Assembly (NCBI GenBank): GCA_019429205.1 | Contig: JAHYIT010000001.1 | Span: forward strand, 62,001 to 126,000 | Source: Mariniphaga sp. | Lineage (GTDB): Bacteria > Bacteroidota > Bacteroidia > Bacteroidales > Prolixibacteraceae | Direction of reading: 5' to 3' | Length of the DNA stretch: 64,000 nt | Shown: positions 7,898 through 17,391 of the stretch, one piece after another | Position numbering within the stretch: the first letter of the stretch is position 1 | Layout of the letters: every line of letters begins with the position of its first letter | Position numbers and translations under genes: made by a program | The notes under the pieces: model-generated | Told to the model about the DNA's origin: nothing | Database searches by the model: none | Seen by the model: only the letters and a program-made list of their open reading frames with translations

Positions 7898-8824
7898 ATG
7901 GAGAAAAAACCCGTAAAAATTGGTACACGAGGCAGCCAGCTTGCTCTGTTTCAGGCCGAATTAACAAAAACAAAACTGCTGGAAAAATTTCCCGGAGTTG
8001 ATGTGGAAATTGTAATCATTAAAACCAAAGGCGATAAAATTCTGGATGTTGCCCTTTCCAAAATTGGGGACAAAGGCCTGTTTACCAAGGAAATTGAAAA
8101 TGCACTACTCGCCGGTGAAGTGGACATGGCCGTGCACAGTTTGAAAGATCTTCCCACAACTTTGCCTGAAGGATTAAAACTGGGAGCTGTTCTGGAGCGG
8201 GCCGAATTCCGCGATGCACTTGTGAGCAAAGACGGACGCAAACTGCACGAGTTGACGGAAAATGATGTGATTGCCACCTCTAGCCTCCGCCGGAAAGCCT
8301 GCCTGTTGCGGTTCAACAAAAATTTTAATATTGTCGATATCCGGGGAAATGTGAATACCCGCCTGCGCAAAATGGAGGAAGGGTATTGCGATGCTATGAT
8401 TATGGCTGCAGCCGGATTGCAACGCCTGGAACTTGACACATACATTACCGAAATTATCAATACAGAAACCATCATTCCTGCTGCCAGCCAGGGAATTATT
8501 GCTGTTGAATCACGAATTGGCGACTCAGCCACCGATGAGCTTTTGGCTACAATCAATCACCCATTTAGTTGGATTGAAGGTGAAGCTGAACGTGGTTTTC
8601 TGCGCGCCATTGAAGGCGGCTGCCAGGTGCCTGTGGGATGTCATTCTCAAATTGATGGAGAAGAAATTACTTTAACCGGTTTTGTGGCTTCGATGGATGG
8701 TGAAGTTTACCTGCTCGAAACAGAAACTGGTTCGGTTAACCTACCCAAAGCAACAGGAGAAAAACTGGCCCAAAAACTAATTTCCCGGGGCGCCAGGCAA
8801 ATTATGGAAGAAATCAGGAATTAA
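7898..8824 (+). CDS. hemC: Hydroxymethylbilane synthase (porphobilinogen deaminase)
   Basis: 308 residues. It polymerises four porphobilinogen units into hydroxymethylbilane. Visible features are RGSQLALFQAE at the N-terminus, HSLKDLPTTLPEG (cofactor-binding Lys/Asp loop), SSLRRKACLLR and NTRLRKMEEG. Cys242 in EGGCQVPVGCHS carries the dipyrromethane cofactor, at the same number as in E. coli. The start at 7898 lies 8 bases after hemA; the stop TAA shares its last base with the ATG of hemD, indicating translational coupling. Confidence 0.97.
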   Translation: MEKKPVKIGTRGSQLALFQAELTKTKLLEKFPGVDVEIVIIKTKGDKILDVALSKIGDKGLFTKEIENALLAGEVDMAVHSLKDLPTTLPEGLKLGAVLERAEFRDALVSKDGRKLHELTENDVIATSSLRRKACLLRFNKNFNIVDIRGNVNTRLRKMEEGYCDAMIMAAAGLQRLELDTYITEIINTETIIPAASQGIIAVESRIGDSATDELLATINHPFSWIEGEAERGFLRAIEGGCQVPVGCHSQIDGEEITLTGFVASMDGEVYLLETETGSVNLPKATGEKLAQKLISRGARQIMEEIRN

Positions 8825-9603
8825 TGACGCAACTGCTTCAAAATAAAATTTTTATTTCAACCCGTCCGGCGGGTAGGTCAGACGAATTGAGTCTATTGTT
8901 GAACGAAGCAGGAGCTACAGTTTTGGAATTTCCGCTTATCCAAATCAAGGCAGCCACTTTATCAAACGAAGAAAAGAAACACTTTTCCAGATTGAAAGAA
9001 TTCCAATGGCTAATATTAACCAGCCCCAACGGAGTGCGCTATTTTTTCGATATTATGCTGAAAGTTGCAGGAAACCAAGAACTTCCGAAGAATATAAAAA
9101 TTGCGGCAATCGGTGAAAAAACCCGGGAAACGCTGAAAAAGCATGGCTATTCGGCAACATTTGTAAACCCTGGTTCAACAGCAGAAGATTTTACCAAACC
9201 GTTTGTCCGGCATATTGAAGCCGCCGGTAGCGGCCAAAAAATATTATTGCCCCTGGGAAACCTGGCCCGCACGGTAATTCAGGACGAGTTAAAAGAATGG
9301 GCAGATTGTACAAGAATTGATGTTTACAGGACAGAAATGCCTGAAACCATAAATACAGATATTGCTGAACGAATTGAAAATGAAAAATTCGACATGCTCA
9401 TTTTTACCAGCCCATCTGGAATTCAGAATTTTCTGAAACTGTTTCCCAAACTGAATATTCAAAATATTCGTATGGGCTGTATTGGCGAAACTACGGCCAC
9501 TGCAGCCCGTGAAAAGGGATTCCGTCCGCTTGTTGTGGCACAAAACAGTTCCTCTGCCGGAATCGTTGAATCCATTTTAAATTACTATATTTCAAAAACA
9601 TAA
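8824..9603 (+). CDS. hemD: Uroporphyrinogen-III synthase
   Basis: 259 residues. It closes hydroxymethylbilane with inversion of ring D. Sequence conservation in this family is low; support comes from the length, the two alternating alpha/beta halves, the family pieces [64 protein letters not shown] and [14 protein letters not shown], and the position directly after hemC. It overlaps hemC by one base (TAATG). hemB follows after 13 bases with a weak purine-rich spacer. Confidence 0.9.
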   Translation: MTQLLQNKIFISTRPAGRSDELSLLLNEAGATVLEFPLIQIKAATLSNEEKKHFSRLKEFQWLILTSPNGVRYFFDIMLKVAGNQELPKNIKIAAIGEKTRETLKKHGYSATFVNPGSTAEDFTKPFVRHIEAAGSGQKILLPLGNLARTVIQDELKEWADCTRIDVYRTEMPETINTDIAERIENEKFDMLIFTSPSGIQNFLKLFPKLNIQNIRMGCIGETTATAAREKGFRPLVVAQNSSSAGIVESILNYYISKT

Positions 9604-9616
9604 AAAAGATATAACC

Positions 9617-10591
9617 ATGACATTTCCAGTAACAAGACTACGTCGATTGCGCCATTCAGAAGTAATCCGCAATCTGGTGCGCGAAACCACTCTCACAAGA
9701 AACGATTTGATGATGCCGCTGTTTGTTTGCCCGGGAAAGGGTGTGGACAAACCCATCTCTTCCATGCCGGGAAACTCGCAGTTATCAGTTGACAAGCTCG
9801 TTGAAAAAGGTAAGGAACTGTACGGCAAGGGTGTTCAGTCGGTTTTGCTTTTCGGAATACCCGAGTCAAAAGATGAAACCGGAGACATAGCCTGCCAGCA
9901 CAACGGAATCGTTCAGCAGGCTGTGCGGGCCCTGAAAAAGGAAGTTCCCGGTTTGTACCTGGTTGCCGACATTTGTAACTGCGAATACACTTCTCACGGT
10001 CATTGCGGAACCATTGTGAACGGCGAAGTACACAACGATCTTACCCTGGAAACGCTGGCCAAACAATCTGTTTCACTGGCCGAAGCCGGAGTTGACATGG
10101 TGGCGCCCAGCGATATGATGGACGGTCGCGTGCTGGCTATCCGCAATGCGCTCGACGAAAGCGATTTTTACAACACGCCCATTATGGCCTATTCAGCAAA
10201 ATATGCGTCGGCTTTTTACGGCCCCTTCCGCGAAGCAGCCGAAAGCGCACCTCAGTTTGGCGATCGCAAAACATATCAGATGGATCCGGCCAACGGCGAT
10301 GAGGCACTGCGCGAAGTGGAGCTCGACATCGAAGAAGGCGCCGACATTGTGATGGTAAAACCGGCTTTGAATTACATGGATATTATCTTCCGGGTGAAAA
10401 ATACCTTCAACATGCCAGTGGCTGCCTATAATGTCAGCGGAGAGTTCGCCATGGTGAAAGCGGCGGCTGCCAAGGGCTGGATTGACGAAAAACGAATTGT
10501 GCATGAACTTCTCACCGGCTTGAAACGTGCCGGCGCCGACATCATCATTTCGTATCACACACAGGACATTATTGAAGAATTGGCCCACTAA
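9617..10591 (+). CDS. hemB: Delta-aminolevulinic acid dehydratase (porphobilinogen synthase)
   Basis: 324 residues. It condenses two 5-aminolevulinate molecules to porphobilinogen. It has the zinc-binding cysteines in [14 protein letters not shown] and the two Schiff-base lysines in [13 protein letters not shown] and [11 protein letters not shown], plus the [11 protein letters not shown] loop. The three Cys mark it as the Zn-dependent type rather than the Mg-only type. It is third in substrate order but fourth in the operon. A cluster of hairpins in the 158 bases after its stop separates it from hemL and may partly terminate or stabilise the upstream transcript. Confidence 0.97.
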   Translation: MTFPVTRLRRLRHSEVIRNLVRETTLTRNDLMMPLFVCPGKGVDKPISSMPGNSQLSVDKLVEKGKELYGKGVQSVLLFGIPESKDETGDIACQHNGIVQQAVRALKKEVPGLYLVADICNCEYTSHGHCGTIVNGEVHNDLTLETLAKQSVSLAEAGVDMVAPSDMMDGRVLAIRNALDESDFYNTPIMAYSAKYASAFYGPFREAAESAPQFGDRKTYQMDPANGDEALREVELDIEEGADIVMVKPALNYMDIIFRVKNTFNMPVAAYNVSGEFAMVKAAAAKGWIDEKRIVHELLTGLKRAGADIIISYHTQDIIEELAH

Positions 10592-10592
10592 A

Positions 10593-10696
10593 TCCCCCGA
10601 AGGGGGACTTAAAAATCCTGAAAGGATTTAATAAAAATAGCCGTAGGTGCAACTTACGGTGAAACACCGAAAAGAAACGGAACCCCGGAGCGGGTT
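10593..10696. repeat. Cluster of four or five short hairpins between hemB and hemL
   Basis: In order: TCCCCC-GAA-GGGGGA (10593-10607), AAATCCT-GAA-AGGATTT (10613-10629), CCGTAGGT-GCA-ACTTACGG with one G-U pair (10641-10659), an overlapping CGGTG-AAA-CACCG (10657-10669) and AACCC..GGGTT (10681-10696). Most share three-base loops. Such strings of purine-loop hairpins resemble dispersed intergenic repeats of Bacteroidota genomes, but only a genome search could show copy number. They sit inside the heme operon, so they could set the ratio of upstream to downstream transcript. Confidence 0.6.
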
Positions 10697-10749
10697 CAAC
10701 AGTTAAATGAGTATTCACTTAAAAAAAATCAAATAGTATTTAAAAAAGT

Positions 10750-12045
10750 ATGAGTTACGAAAAAAGCATAGCAGCCTTTCAGGAAGCACAAAAACATATT
10801 CCCGGCGGGGTGAATTCGCCTGTGCGGTCGTTTGGCAGTGTGGGAGGAAATCCGCCGTTCATTGCCAAAGCGGTAGGTTCAAAAGTTACCGATATTGACG
10901 GGAACGAATACATCGACTATGTGGGTTCATGGGGTCCCATGATTTTAGGTCATGCGCACCCCGCAGTGGTTGAGGCCATTCAGAAAACAGCAGCTTTGGG
11001 AGCCAGTTTTGGCGCACCCACAGAACTGGAAACCGAAATGGCGCAACTCATAAAAAAACTGGTGCCGTCCATTGACATGGTACGCATGGTAAACTCCGGA
11101 ACAGAGGCTACCATGAGCGCCCTGCGACTGGCCCGTGGTTACACCGGCCGCAACCTGGTGGTTAAATTCGAAGGATGCTACCACGGCCACAACGACAGCT
11201 TTTTAATTCAGGCCGGCTCGGGCGCTCTCACATTCGGAACGCCCAACACGCCTGGTGTTACAGAAGGAACTGCACGTGATACGCTCAGCGCGCAATTTAA
11301 CGACCTCAGTTCGGTTGAACGACTTTTCGATAAACACAAAAACCAGATTGCCGCAGTCATTCTCGAACCCATCACAGGCAATATGGGCGTGATTATTCCT
11401 GAAAGGGAATTTATTGCAGGCCTGCGGAAATTGTGCGACGAAAATAACACCCTCCTCATTTTCGACGAGGTGATGACCGGTTTTCGTCTGGGAAAAGGCT
11501 GTGCACAGGAACTGATTGGTATTACGCCAGATTTAACCACGTTTGGAAAAATTATCGGAGGCGGACTGCCGGTTGGCGCTTACGGCGGAAAACAGGAAAT
11601 TATGGAAATGCTGGCGCCCAAAGGACCGGTTTACCAGGCCGGAACACTTTCGGGAAATCCGTTGGCCATGGCCGCCGGAATTACTACACTCCGACTGCTG
11701 GACGAAACGCCTGATTTTTACGAAAACCTGGAAAAATCGTCAGCATTGCTCGAAGAAGGATTGCAAAACAACCTGAAAGAGCTTCAGTTTGACGGGGTAA
11801 TCAACCGCGTGGGTTCCATGTTTACGCTGTTTTTTACCAAAGAAAAAAGTGTCAGTTCATTTACTGATGTAAAGAAATGCGACACTGCACAGTTCGCCGA
11901 ATATTTCCGGATGTCGCTGGAAAGTGGAATTTACCTGGCGCCGTCGCAGTACGAAGCCGGTTTTGTTTCAACAGCGCACACTAAAGAAGACATTCAAAAA
12001 ACTGTGAAAGCCAGCTACCTGGCTTTGAAAAAATTAAAAGGTTAA
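10750..12045 (+). CDS. hemL: Glutamate-1-semialdehyde 2,1-aminomutase
   Basis: 431 residues, normal length. A PLP-dependent class III aminotransferase-like enzyme that turns glutamate-1-semialdehyde into 5-aminolevulinate. The N-terminal [20 protein letters not shown], then [20 protein letters not shown] (phosphate and substrate loop), [14 protein letters not shown], and the PLP-Lys in [17 protein letters not shown] are all present; the latter run separates HemL from other aminotransferases. Three bases lie between its stop and the ATG of hemE. Confidence 0.97.
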   Translation: MSYEKSIAAFQEAQKHIPGGVNSPVRSFGSVGGNPPFIAKAVGSKVTDIDGNEYIDYVGSWGPMILGHAHPAVVEAIQKTAALGASFGAPTELETEMAQLIKKLVPSIDMVRMVNSGTEATMSALRLARGYTGRNLVVKFEGCYHGHNDSFLIQAGSGALTFGTPNTPGVTEGTARDTLSAQFNDLSSVERLFDKHKNQIAAVILEPITGNMGVIIPEREFIAGLRKLCDENNTLLIFDEVMTGFRLGKGCAQELIGITPDLTTFGKIIGGGLPVGAYGGKQEIMEMLAPKGPVYQAGTLSGNPLAMAAGITTLRLLDETPDFYENLEKSSALLEEGLQNNLKELQFDGVINRVGSMFTLFFTKEKSVSSFTDVKKCDTAQFAEYFRMSLESGIYLAPSQYEAGFVSTAHTKEDIQKTVKASYLALKKLKG

Positions 12046-12048
12046 AGT

Positions 12049-13080
12049 ATGGCAGAACCCATTTTATTGCAGACTTTAAGAGGAAAACCCACATTGCGGC
12101 CGCCGGTTTGGTTTATGCGGCAGGCGGGAAGGGTTTTGCCCAATTACCTGAAGCTGAAGGAGAATTACACCTTCTGGCAAATGATGCAACAACCCAAAGT
12201 GGCCGCTGAAGTGACCCTGATGCCGGTGTACGATTTGGGTGTTGATGCCGCCATTTTGTTTAGTGATATCCTGGTTATTCCTTATGCTATGGGCATGGGC
12301 CTAGATTTTACCGATGACGGACCTGTTTTCGATAAACCGCTGGCACAACGCAGTAATCCGCTGGTAGGCCTGAATCCGGATCCTTCAAAACTGAATTACA
12401 TTTACGATGTGGTGGACGAAATCATCAAAACCCGTCCGGCAAACACGCCGCTGATTGGTTTTTGCGGAGCGCCGCTCACTGTGTTGTTATTCATGTTACA
12501 GGGACTGGGCCGAAAAGGCGATTTCCCGGATGCGGTGAAATTCATTTACCAAAATCCTGAAACCACACAAAAACTGGTGGATGCCATTACCAAGCTTTCT
12601 GTGGTGTATGCAAAAGAACAAATCAGACATGGGGTGGAAGTTTTTCAGCTTTTTGATACCCATGCAGGTTTATTACCGTTCGATTTGTATAAAAAATTGT
12701 TTTTACCAGCCACGGTAAAAATGGCGGCGGCAGTGCGGAAAGAAAATATTCCCTTCATCTTTTTCCCGAAAGGTTTGGGAACCGGCATTGCTGAAATTAC
12801 ACCCGACCATGCCGATTTTTTAAGCATCGACTGGCAAACTTCGTTGCCAACTGCACGAAAACTGGTACATCCTGAAATTGGCTTGCAGGGCAACATCGAC
12901 CCGCGTTTGCTGTTTGCACCCCGCGAAGAGATGGAAAAAACGCTCGAAAGTTACATCGAATTCGGCAGTAAAAACCAAAACTGGATTTTTAACCTGGGTC
13001 ACGGATTTATTCCTGGCTTGCCATACGAAAACGCCCGGTTTTTAGCCGACTGGGTAAAAAACACCGACTGGAAACGTTAA
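12049..13080 (+). CDS. hemE: Uroporphyrinogen decarboxylase
   Basis: 343 residues. It removes the four acetate carboxyls of uroporphyrinogen III to give coproporphyrinogen III. The family signature PPVWFMRQAGRVLPNY is at residues 18-33, followed by DAAILFSDILVIPYAMG with the catalytic Asp, GFCGAPLTVLLFMLQG, and the C-terminal LQGNIDPRLLFAP and FNLGHGFIPGLPYEN. It follows hemL by 3 bases; a 225-base gap with a palindromic repeat separates it from hemF. Confidence 0.97.
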   Translation: MAEPILLQTLRGKPTLRPPVWFMRQAGRVLPNYLKLKENYTFWQMMQQPKVAAEVTLMPVYDLGVDAAILFSDILVIPYAMGMGLDFTDDGPVFDKPLAQRSNPLVGLNPDPSKLNYIYDVVDEIIKTRPANTPLIGFCGAPLTVLLFMLQGLGRKGDFPDAVKFIYQNPETTQKLVDAITKLSVVYAKEQIRHGVEVFQLFDTHAGLLPFDLYKKLFLPATVKMAAAVRKENIPFIFFPKGLGTGIAEITPDHADFLSIDWQTSLPTARKLVHPEIGLQGNIDPRLLFAPREEMEKTLESYIEFGSKNQNWIFNLGHGFIPGLPYENARFLADWVKNTDWKR

Positions 13081-13184
13081 AGAGCAGGCCACTAAAACAC
13101 AAAATAGATTCATATTTAGATAAAATTTTGAATTCATGAAAAAAATTAACCCATTTGCTTAGCAATGAATTATTTAATATTAAA

Positions 13185-13270
13185 GGCTAAAGCCCACTTT
13201 TTAAGGCCTAAATTTTACCCCCGGCTTAAGCCGGGGGCAATAAAATCCTCGAAAATTACAGGCTTCAGCC
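13185..13270. repeat. Palindromic repeat element between hemE and hemF
   Basis: A perfect 20-bp palindrome CCCCCGGC-TTAA-GCCGGGGG (13218-13237) is flanked on both sides by short GGCT-NN-AGCC palindromes: GGCTAAAGCC at 13185-13194 and GGCTTCAGCC at 13261-13270. The composite, with AT-rich spacers, looks like REP/BIME-type elements seen dispersed in Bacteroidota genomes. The GC-rich centre contrasts sharply with the AT-rich surroundings. It could fold as a strong hairpin in the heme operon transcript. Confidence 0.65.
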
Positions 13271-13305
13271 ATTAAATTTTCATGTGTTTAAGTAGCAAAA
13301 TAAAA

Positions 13306-14217
13306 ATGGAAAAAATTGAAAAAATAGCAGAAACCTACCGGCAGTTGCAAACAGAGATTTGCAGCACTCTGGAAAATGCCGACGGCAAGGGGAAATTCTC
13401 GTGCAACCCATGGAAGAAGGAGATTGGCGGCGGAACCACTGCTGTTTTGCAGAATGGAGCCATCATTGAAAAAGGGGCGGTAAACTTTTCGTTTGTCAAA
13501 GGAAAATTCTCTTCGCGAATGGAAAAACTGCTGGACGAAAAGGCGGAGAACTATGCAGCCACCGGTATTTCTTCCATTTTGCATCCCGAAAATCCGTGGA
13601 TGCCCATTATTCACATGAACGTGCGCTATTTTGCCCTCGACAACGGCATTTCGTGGTTTGGTGGTGGAATCGACCTTACGCCACACATCATTGAGCCTGA
13701 AGATGCGTCTTCGTTTCACCGGGCGTTAAAAGAAACCTGCGACCGGTTTGACAGCCATTTTTATCCTGGATTTAAACAGTGGGCTGATGATTACTACTTC
13801 CTGCCTCACAGGAACGAAACCCGTGGTGTAGGTGGTATCTTTTTCGACCGGCTTAAATTCAGCAATTCGGAAGAATTCGAAAAGCTGTTCGGTTTTACGG
13901 TAAGTTTATCACAACTTTATCCGGCTATTTACACTGAATTCATGAAAAAATACGCCAACCATCCTTATTCTCAGCGCGAAAAAAGGTGGCAGGCATTGCG
14001 TCGCGGCCGGTATGTAGAATTCAATCTGATACACGACCGCGGCACCAAATTCGGACTGGAATCCGGCGGAAACACCGAATCCATCCTCGCAAGCCTTCCG
14101 GCCAACGCAGCCTGGGAATATAATTGCACACCCGAACCCGACGGTTTCGAGGAGAAAACCCTGAAATTGCTGAAAAAGGGGGTGGACTGGATTCAATTTA
14201 AACCCAACACAAAATGA
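13306..14217 (+). CDS. hemF: Oxygen-dependent coproporphyrinogen III oxidase
   Basis: 303 residues from the ATG at 13306; an in-frame ATG at 13282 would add eight residues. It uses O2 to convert coproporphyrinogen III to protoporphyrinogen IX. The HemF signature is clear: IIHMNVRYFALDNGISWFGGG then DLTPHI near residue 130, HFYPGFKQWADDYYFLPHRNETRGVGGIFFD, and RRGRYVEFNLIHDRGTKFGLESGG. Presence of HemF rather than only radical HemN indicates heme synthesis with oxygen. Its stop TGA overlaps the ATG of the next gene by four bases (ATGA). Confidence 0.95.
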   Translation: MEKIEKIAETYRQLQTEICSTLENADGKGKFSCNPWKKEIGGGTTAVLQNGAIIEKGAVNFSFVKGKFSSRMEKLLDEKAENYAATGISSILHPENPWMPIIHMNVRYFALDNGISWFGGGIDLTPHIIEPEDASSFHRALKETCDRFDSHFYPGFKQWADDYYFLPHRNETRGVGGIFFDRLKFSNSEEFEKLFGFTVSLSQLYPAIYTEFMKKYANHPYSQREKRWQALRRGRYVEFNLIHDRGTKFGLESGGNTESILASLPANAAWEYNCTPEPDGFEEKTLKLLKKGVDWIQFKPNTK

Positions 14218-14555
14218 GCCTGTTTACAAACTATACACTGTTTTTCACCAACATGCTGAGCCTGGAGTGGCGCATTTTTTACACCTGCCTGGCCACCATC
14301 ATTGTGAACCTGCCATTCGGTTACCTGCGGGGCGGACTGCAAAAACTTTCGGTGTGCTGGTTTATCGCCATTCATGCGCCGGTGCCTTTGGTTATTCTCA
14401 TTCGTCAATTTCATAAACTTGAATTAAGCTGGTCGCTGGCGCCGTTTCTGCTGGGCAGTTTTTTTATCGGGCAGTTTCTGGGCCGGAAACTCTGGACGGT
14501 GTGGCCTTTGCGAAAGAAAAAATACTCATGTGCATTCAATCAATTTTTTAAATAA
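14214..14555 (+). CDS. Small multi-pass membrane protein coupled to hemF
   Basis: 113 residues with three hydrophobic segments (residues about 20-38, 45-64, 70-90: FYTCLATIIVNLPFGYL, VCWFIAIHAPVPLVILI, LAPFLLGSFFIGQFLG) and a basic C-terminus (RKKKYSC). No family is recognised. The ATGA overlap with hemF indicates translational coupling, so it may work with heme synthesis, for example in the membrane steps after protoporphyrinogen, but nothing in the sequence proves this. It ends the operon, 50 bases before the convergent GH9 gene. Confidence 0.6.
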   Translation: MSLFTNYTLFFTNMLSLEWRIFYTCLATIIVNLPFGYLRGGLQKLSVCWFIAIHAPVPLVILIRQFHKLELSWSLAPFLLGSFFIGQFLGRKLWTVWPLRKKKYSCAFNQFFK

Positions 14556-14605
14556 ATACCTTATTCATAAACGATTGAAAATAGTATAAATAAATATTTT
14601 CGAAA

Positions 14606-16240
14606 TTATCTCACAAACCCCGCCAGAGCATACACCAAGGCTGCCTGCCAGTTAATGGCCACTTCGTTGTGACTGTATGATTCTTCCACATCTACCCAAT
14701 CAGTTGCTGAATGGCCGCCTCCCACGATATATCCGGGCCACGGCGCTTCAATTCCGTCGGCGCCCGAACGCCGGTCGTGTGGGTTCATGGGCGGGTTGAT
14801 GCCCAATCCGGTTACATACGAACGGTTGTAGTAATTGTGACCTAAAATATGGTTCACGGCATCCAGTGCGGTTTCAACGTAAGCTTTGCTGGGCTGAAGT
14901 TTGTTGGCCACCTGCAGGTTCACCGTCTGGCGGGCAACAGTGCCATTGCAACCCCAGTAGTAGCGGCCTGCCAGTGGACGGTTATACACATCCTCCTGTG
15001 CTTTCTTTACAATCGCATCGGCATTTTCGATGATATTCTTCCGGATTGTTTTGGCCACTTCCGGGTTTTTGCCTTCTCTTTTTGAAAGAGCGTAGGTGAA
15101 CATACCCAGATTGGAAACGTCGCTCCAATCCCAGTTTTCATCAATTTCGAAGTTCATTTCGGCAGCCCGTTTTTCAAAGTCGGCAAGGCATTGCGGGTTG
15201 CCGGTGGTTTCCCACATTTCGGCAGCAGCCCACAGGCGGTCGTCCACATCGCGCGACTGGTAACCACCTGTTCGGAAGTCGCCCTGCACGAACCGCTTGT
15301 ATTCCGTATTTTCCAGTAAAAAGCGGTAGCTCACCCAGGCGGCATCGAGGCACTTTTTAGCATAAGCTGCGTCGTACGGTTCAAAATGGCGGGCAGCCAT
15401 GGCCATCATGGCCACAAAGTCGGCAGTGGCTGCCGAGCTCCATTCAGTGAAATAACGTTTCTCATGGTCGTCCTGCGGCATAATAAAACCGGAAAAATTG
15501 GTACGGGTTAATTTATGCGACACCTTGCCTGAGCCATCGGGGTACTGCATTTTCAACACCCAGTCGGTTTCCCATTTCAGTTCTTTCAGAAATTCGGGGA
15601 AGCCGGAAGCTGTTTTGGGCAGTTCATAATCTACTTTTTTCAGGTTTTCCTGAAAATGGTCCCAGGCATAAAACAGCACACCGAGAGTAACACCGGCATT
15701 TACAATGTATTTGCCGTGGTCGCCGGCATCGTGCCAGCCACCGGTGCCGTCGCGCTGCGAGCCGGCATTGCCAATGTAATCTTCATATCCGTCGTTCAGG
15801 TGGCAGGCTTGGGTTTCATAAATATTTCCATCGTATTCACCCCTGACGGCCATACCGCAACGCCACAAATAAAAGGCGCGATAGCTGGTTTTGGTGGCAA
15901 AACGGAATACATCGTCTGCAATTTCAATTTCGGTGGATTTTCCCACACCCGGAACTTCGAGGTAATATTTCCCCGGGGTTTGCAGGGCCGAAAAATCGGC
16001 CGTCCACACATTTTGGTTTACGTCTTTCTGAAATTCGGCACTGGTTGTTTTTCCGGAAAAAACTTCTTTTCCGGTGACAGCATTCACCACTTTAAAGGTT
16101 TCACATTGGTGAGGGATGGCTGCTGTTTTCCTGTATTCCGGCAAAAACCCAATGGAGTTCAGGTGCACAGGAAACGATTGTCCGAAAACTGAAAATGAAA
16201 GGATTAACAAAATAATCAGGGACGAAAATACTCTTCTCAT
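14606..16240 (-). CDS. GH9 endo-/exo-glucanase
   Basis: 544 residues. A signal peptide ending SFSVFGQ is followed by an Ig-like CelD_N domain (about 22-112) and a GH9 (alpha/alpha)6 barrel (about 115-544). The catalytic base pair Asp171/Asp174 is in GGWHDAGDHGKY. The C-terminal motifs NPHDRRSGADG and YSHNEVAINWQAALVYALA supply the general acid Glu526. GH9 enzymes invert beta-1,4-glucosidic bonds of cellulose, mixed-linkage glucan or cello-oligosaccharides. No cellulose-binding module or T9SS tail is seen, so it probably stays periplasmic. It is alone on the minus strand, 7 kb from the beta-glucan locus. Confidence 0.92.
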   Translation of the reverse strand: MRRVFSSLIILLILSFSVFGQSFPVHLNSIGFLPEYRKTAAIPHQCETFKVVNAVTGKEVFSGKTTSAEFQKDVNQNVWTADFSALQTPGKYYLEVPGVGKSTEIEIADDVFRFATKTSYRAFYLWRCGMAVRGEYDGNIYETQACHLNDGYEDYIGNAGSQRDGTGGWHDAGDHGKYIVNAGVTLGVLFYAWDHFQENLKKVDYELPKTASGFPEFLKELKWETDWVLKMQYPDGSGKVSHKLTRTNFSGFIMPQDDHEKRYFTEWSSAATADFVAMMAMAARHFEPYDAAYAKKCLDAAWVSYRFLLENTEYKRFVQGDFRTGGYQSRDVDDRLWAAAEMWETTGNPQCLADFEKRAAEMNFEIDENWDWSDVSNLGMFTYALSKREGKNPEVAKTIRKNIIENADAIVKKAQEDVYNRPLAGRYYWGCNGTVARQTVNLQVANKLQPSKAYVETALDAVNHILGHNYYNRSYVTGLGINPPMNPHDRRSGADGIEAPWPGYIVGGGHSATDWVDVEESYSHNEVAINWQAALVYALAGFVR

Positions 16241-16633
16241 TACTGTTGATTTAGGTGAATAAAATGTTTCTCAGGGGTTGAAGATATGGAAATTTTTTAA
16301 TTGTTCATTGTACAAGAAGAAATGTATTTTTTATTTTACATATTGCACCAAATGAAGTTTTTTCAAAAAATAAGGCCCAAATTCACGACAGAAAGCCCGT
16401 CGTTTGTTATAATCAAATGTTATTAAAAAAAGTTCAAAAGTTCAATTTTGTGAAAAAAGCAATCACAACATCTGTATAATTTTCAACTTTCTTTTGTGTG
16501 TTTAAACTATTTGACTTATAGTGTGTTATTGATTTTGGCAAAAAATTACAAGTCGTTTCCATAATAGGTAAATAAAATGAGACAAATCAGATTAAATCAA
16601 CAATATGGCCCAATATAAGATTAATATGCCTTT
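16241..16633. other. 390-bp AT-rich gap with no gene
   Basis: The stretch between the divergent GH9 gene and the SnoaL-like remnant is about 75 percent A+T. I find no reading frame, strong hairpin or convincing promoter box. The GH9 promoter presumably lies at its left end. Confidence 0.35.
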
Positions 16634-16906
16634 TTGTTTTTTATTTTAAGTTCAGTAAAAGGAAGGAAGAATATTCAAACAACAATGGAGGAATACATTA
16701 GCCAGGGTTTTACACAGTATAAAGTAACCTCATCAATTGTGTATGGAAATACTGGTGTTGTTGGTGTTCAAACCGAATACAAACTCAGCCAGCAGGGTGG
16801 CAAAAATATGGATATTGGTAAATCCATTCAACTCTGGAAGCAGGAAGATGGCGTATGGAAAATATTCAGAGATTGTTTTAATTCGAATTTACCGGCTGGC
16901 TCATAA
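16634..16906 (+). pseudogene. Truncated SnoaL/DUF4440-like fragment
   Basis: From the ATG at 16685 there are 73 residues; a TTG at 16634 would add 17. The sequence SSIVYGNTGVVGVQTEYKLS, then KNMDIGKSIQLWKQEDGVWKIFRDCFNSN, matches the second half of NTF2-like SnoaL/DUF4440 proteins (beta strands ending K..DG.WKI..D..NS). The first half of the fold, about 60 residues, is missing and the upstream sequence is AT-rich noncoding. I read it as a 5'-truncated remnant; a short expressed protein is possible but less likely. Confidence 0.5.
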
Positions 16907-17007
16907 AATGTTTGTTGTCGGGTTTCGGTAATAATCAATTTGATATTCAAGGAAATCGTAACTTATCTCATTCATTTATAAACCATTAAATCTAAAAAAT
17001 AAAAAAT

Positions 17008-17388
17008 ATGAAGATTTTGGTTGTTGATGATGAAAGAGATATTCAAACACTGTTTGAACAACGTTTCCGGAGAGAAATCAGAACCGGTGAATTTAGTTTC
17101 GATTTTGCTTTTTCGGGCGAAGAGGCGCTGAAATACCTGGAGAGCCGAAAACAGGAAGCCGTTCTGATTCTTTCAGACATAAATATGCCTGGCATGAGTG
17201 GACTTGAATTATTGAAAAACATCAAAAAAAAATATGAAAAACCGCCGCCGGTGGTGATGATGATAACTGCTTATGGCGACAGTGAAAATTACCGACAAGC
17301 CATGCAACTTGGCGCCGACGATTTTTTAACCAAACCGGTTGACTTTACTTCGCTAAAGGAAAAATTAAAATCCAGGAATCATTCATAA
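17008..17388 (+). CDS. Single-domain response regulator (CheY-like receiver)
   Basis: 126 residues, receiver domain only. The acidic pair Asp7/Asp8 (VVDDERD), the phospho-acceptor Asp57 (LSDINMPGMSG), the Thr87 switch (MITAYGD) and Lys109 (LTKPVDF) are all present, so phosphorylation is expected to work. There is no output domain; it may act by protein contact or in a phosphorelay. Directly downstream lies a decayed sensor-kinase fragment (17392-17504), suggesting the cognate kinase gene was lost here. Confidence 0.9.
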   Translation: MKILVVDDERDIQTLFEQRFRREIRTGEFSFDFAFSGEEALKYLESRKQEAVLILSDINMPGMSGLELLKNIKKKYEKPPPVVMMITAYGDSENYRQAMQLGADDFLTKPVDFTSLKEKLKSRNHS

Positions 17389-17391
17389 TCA

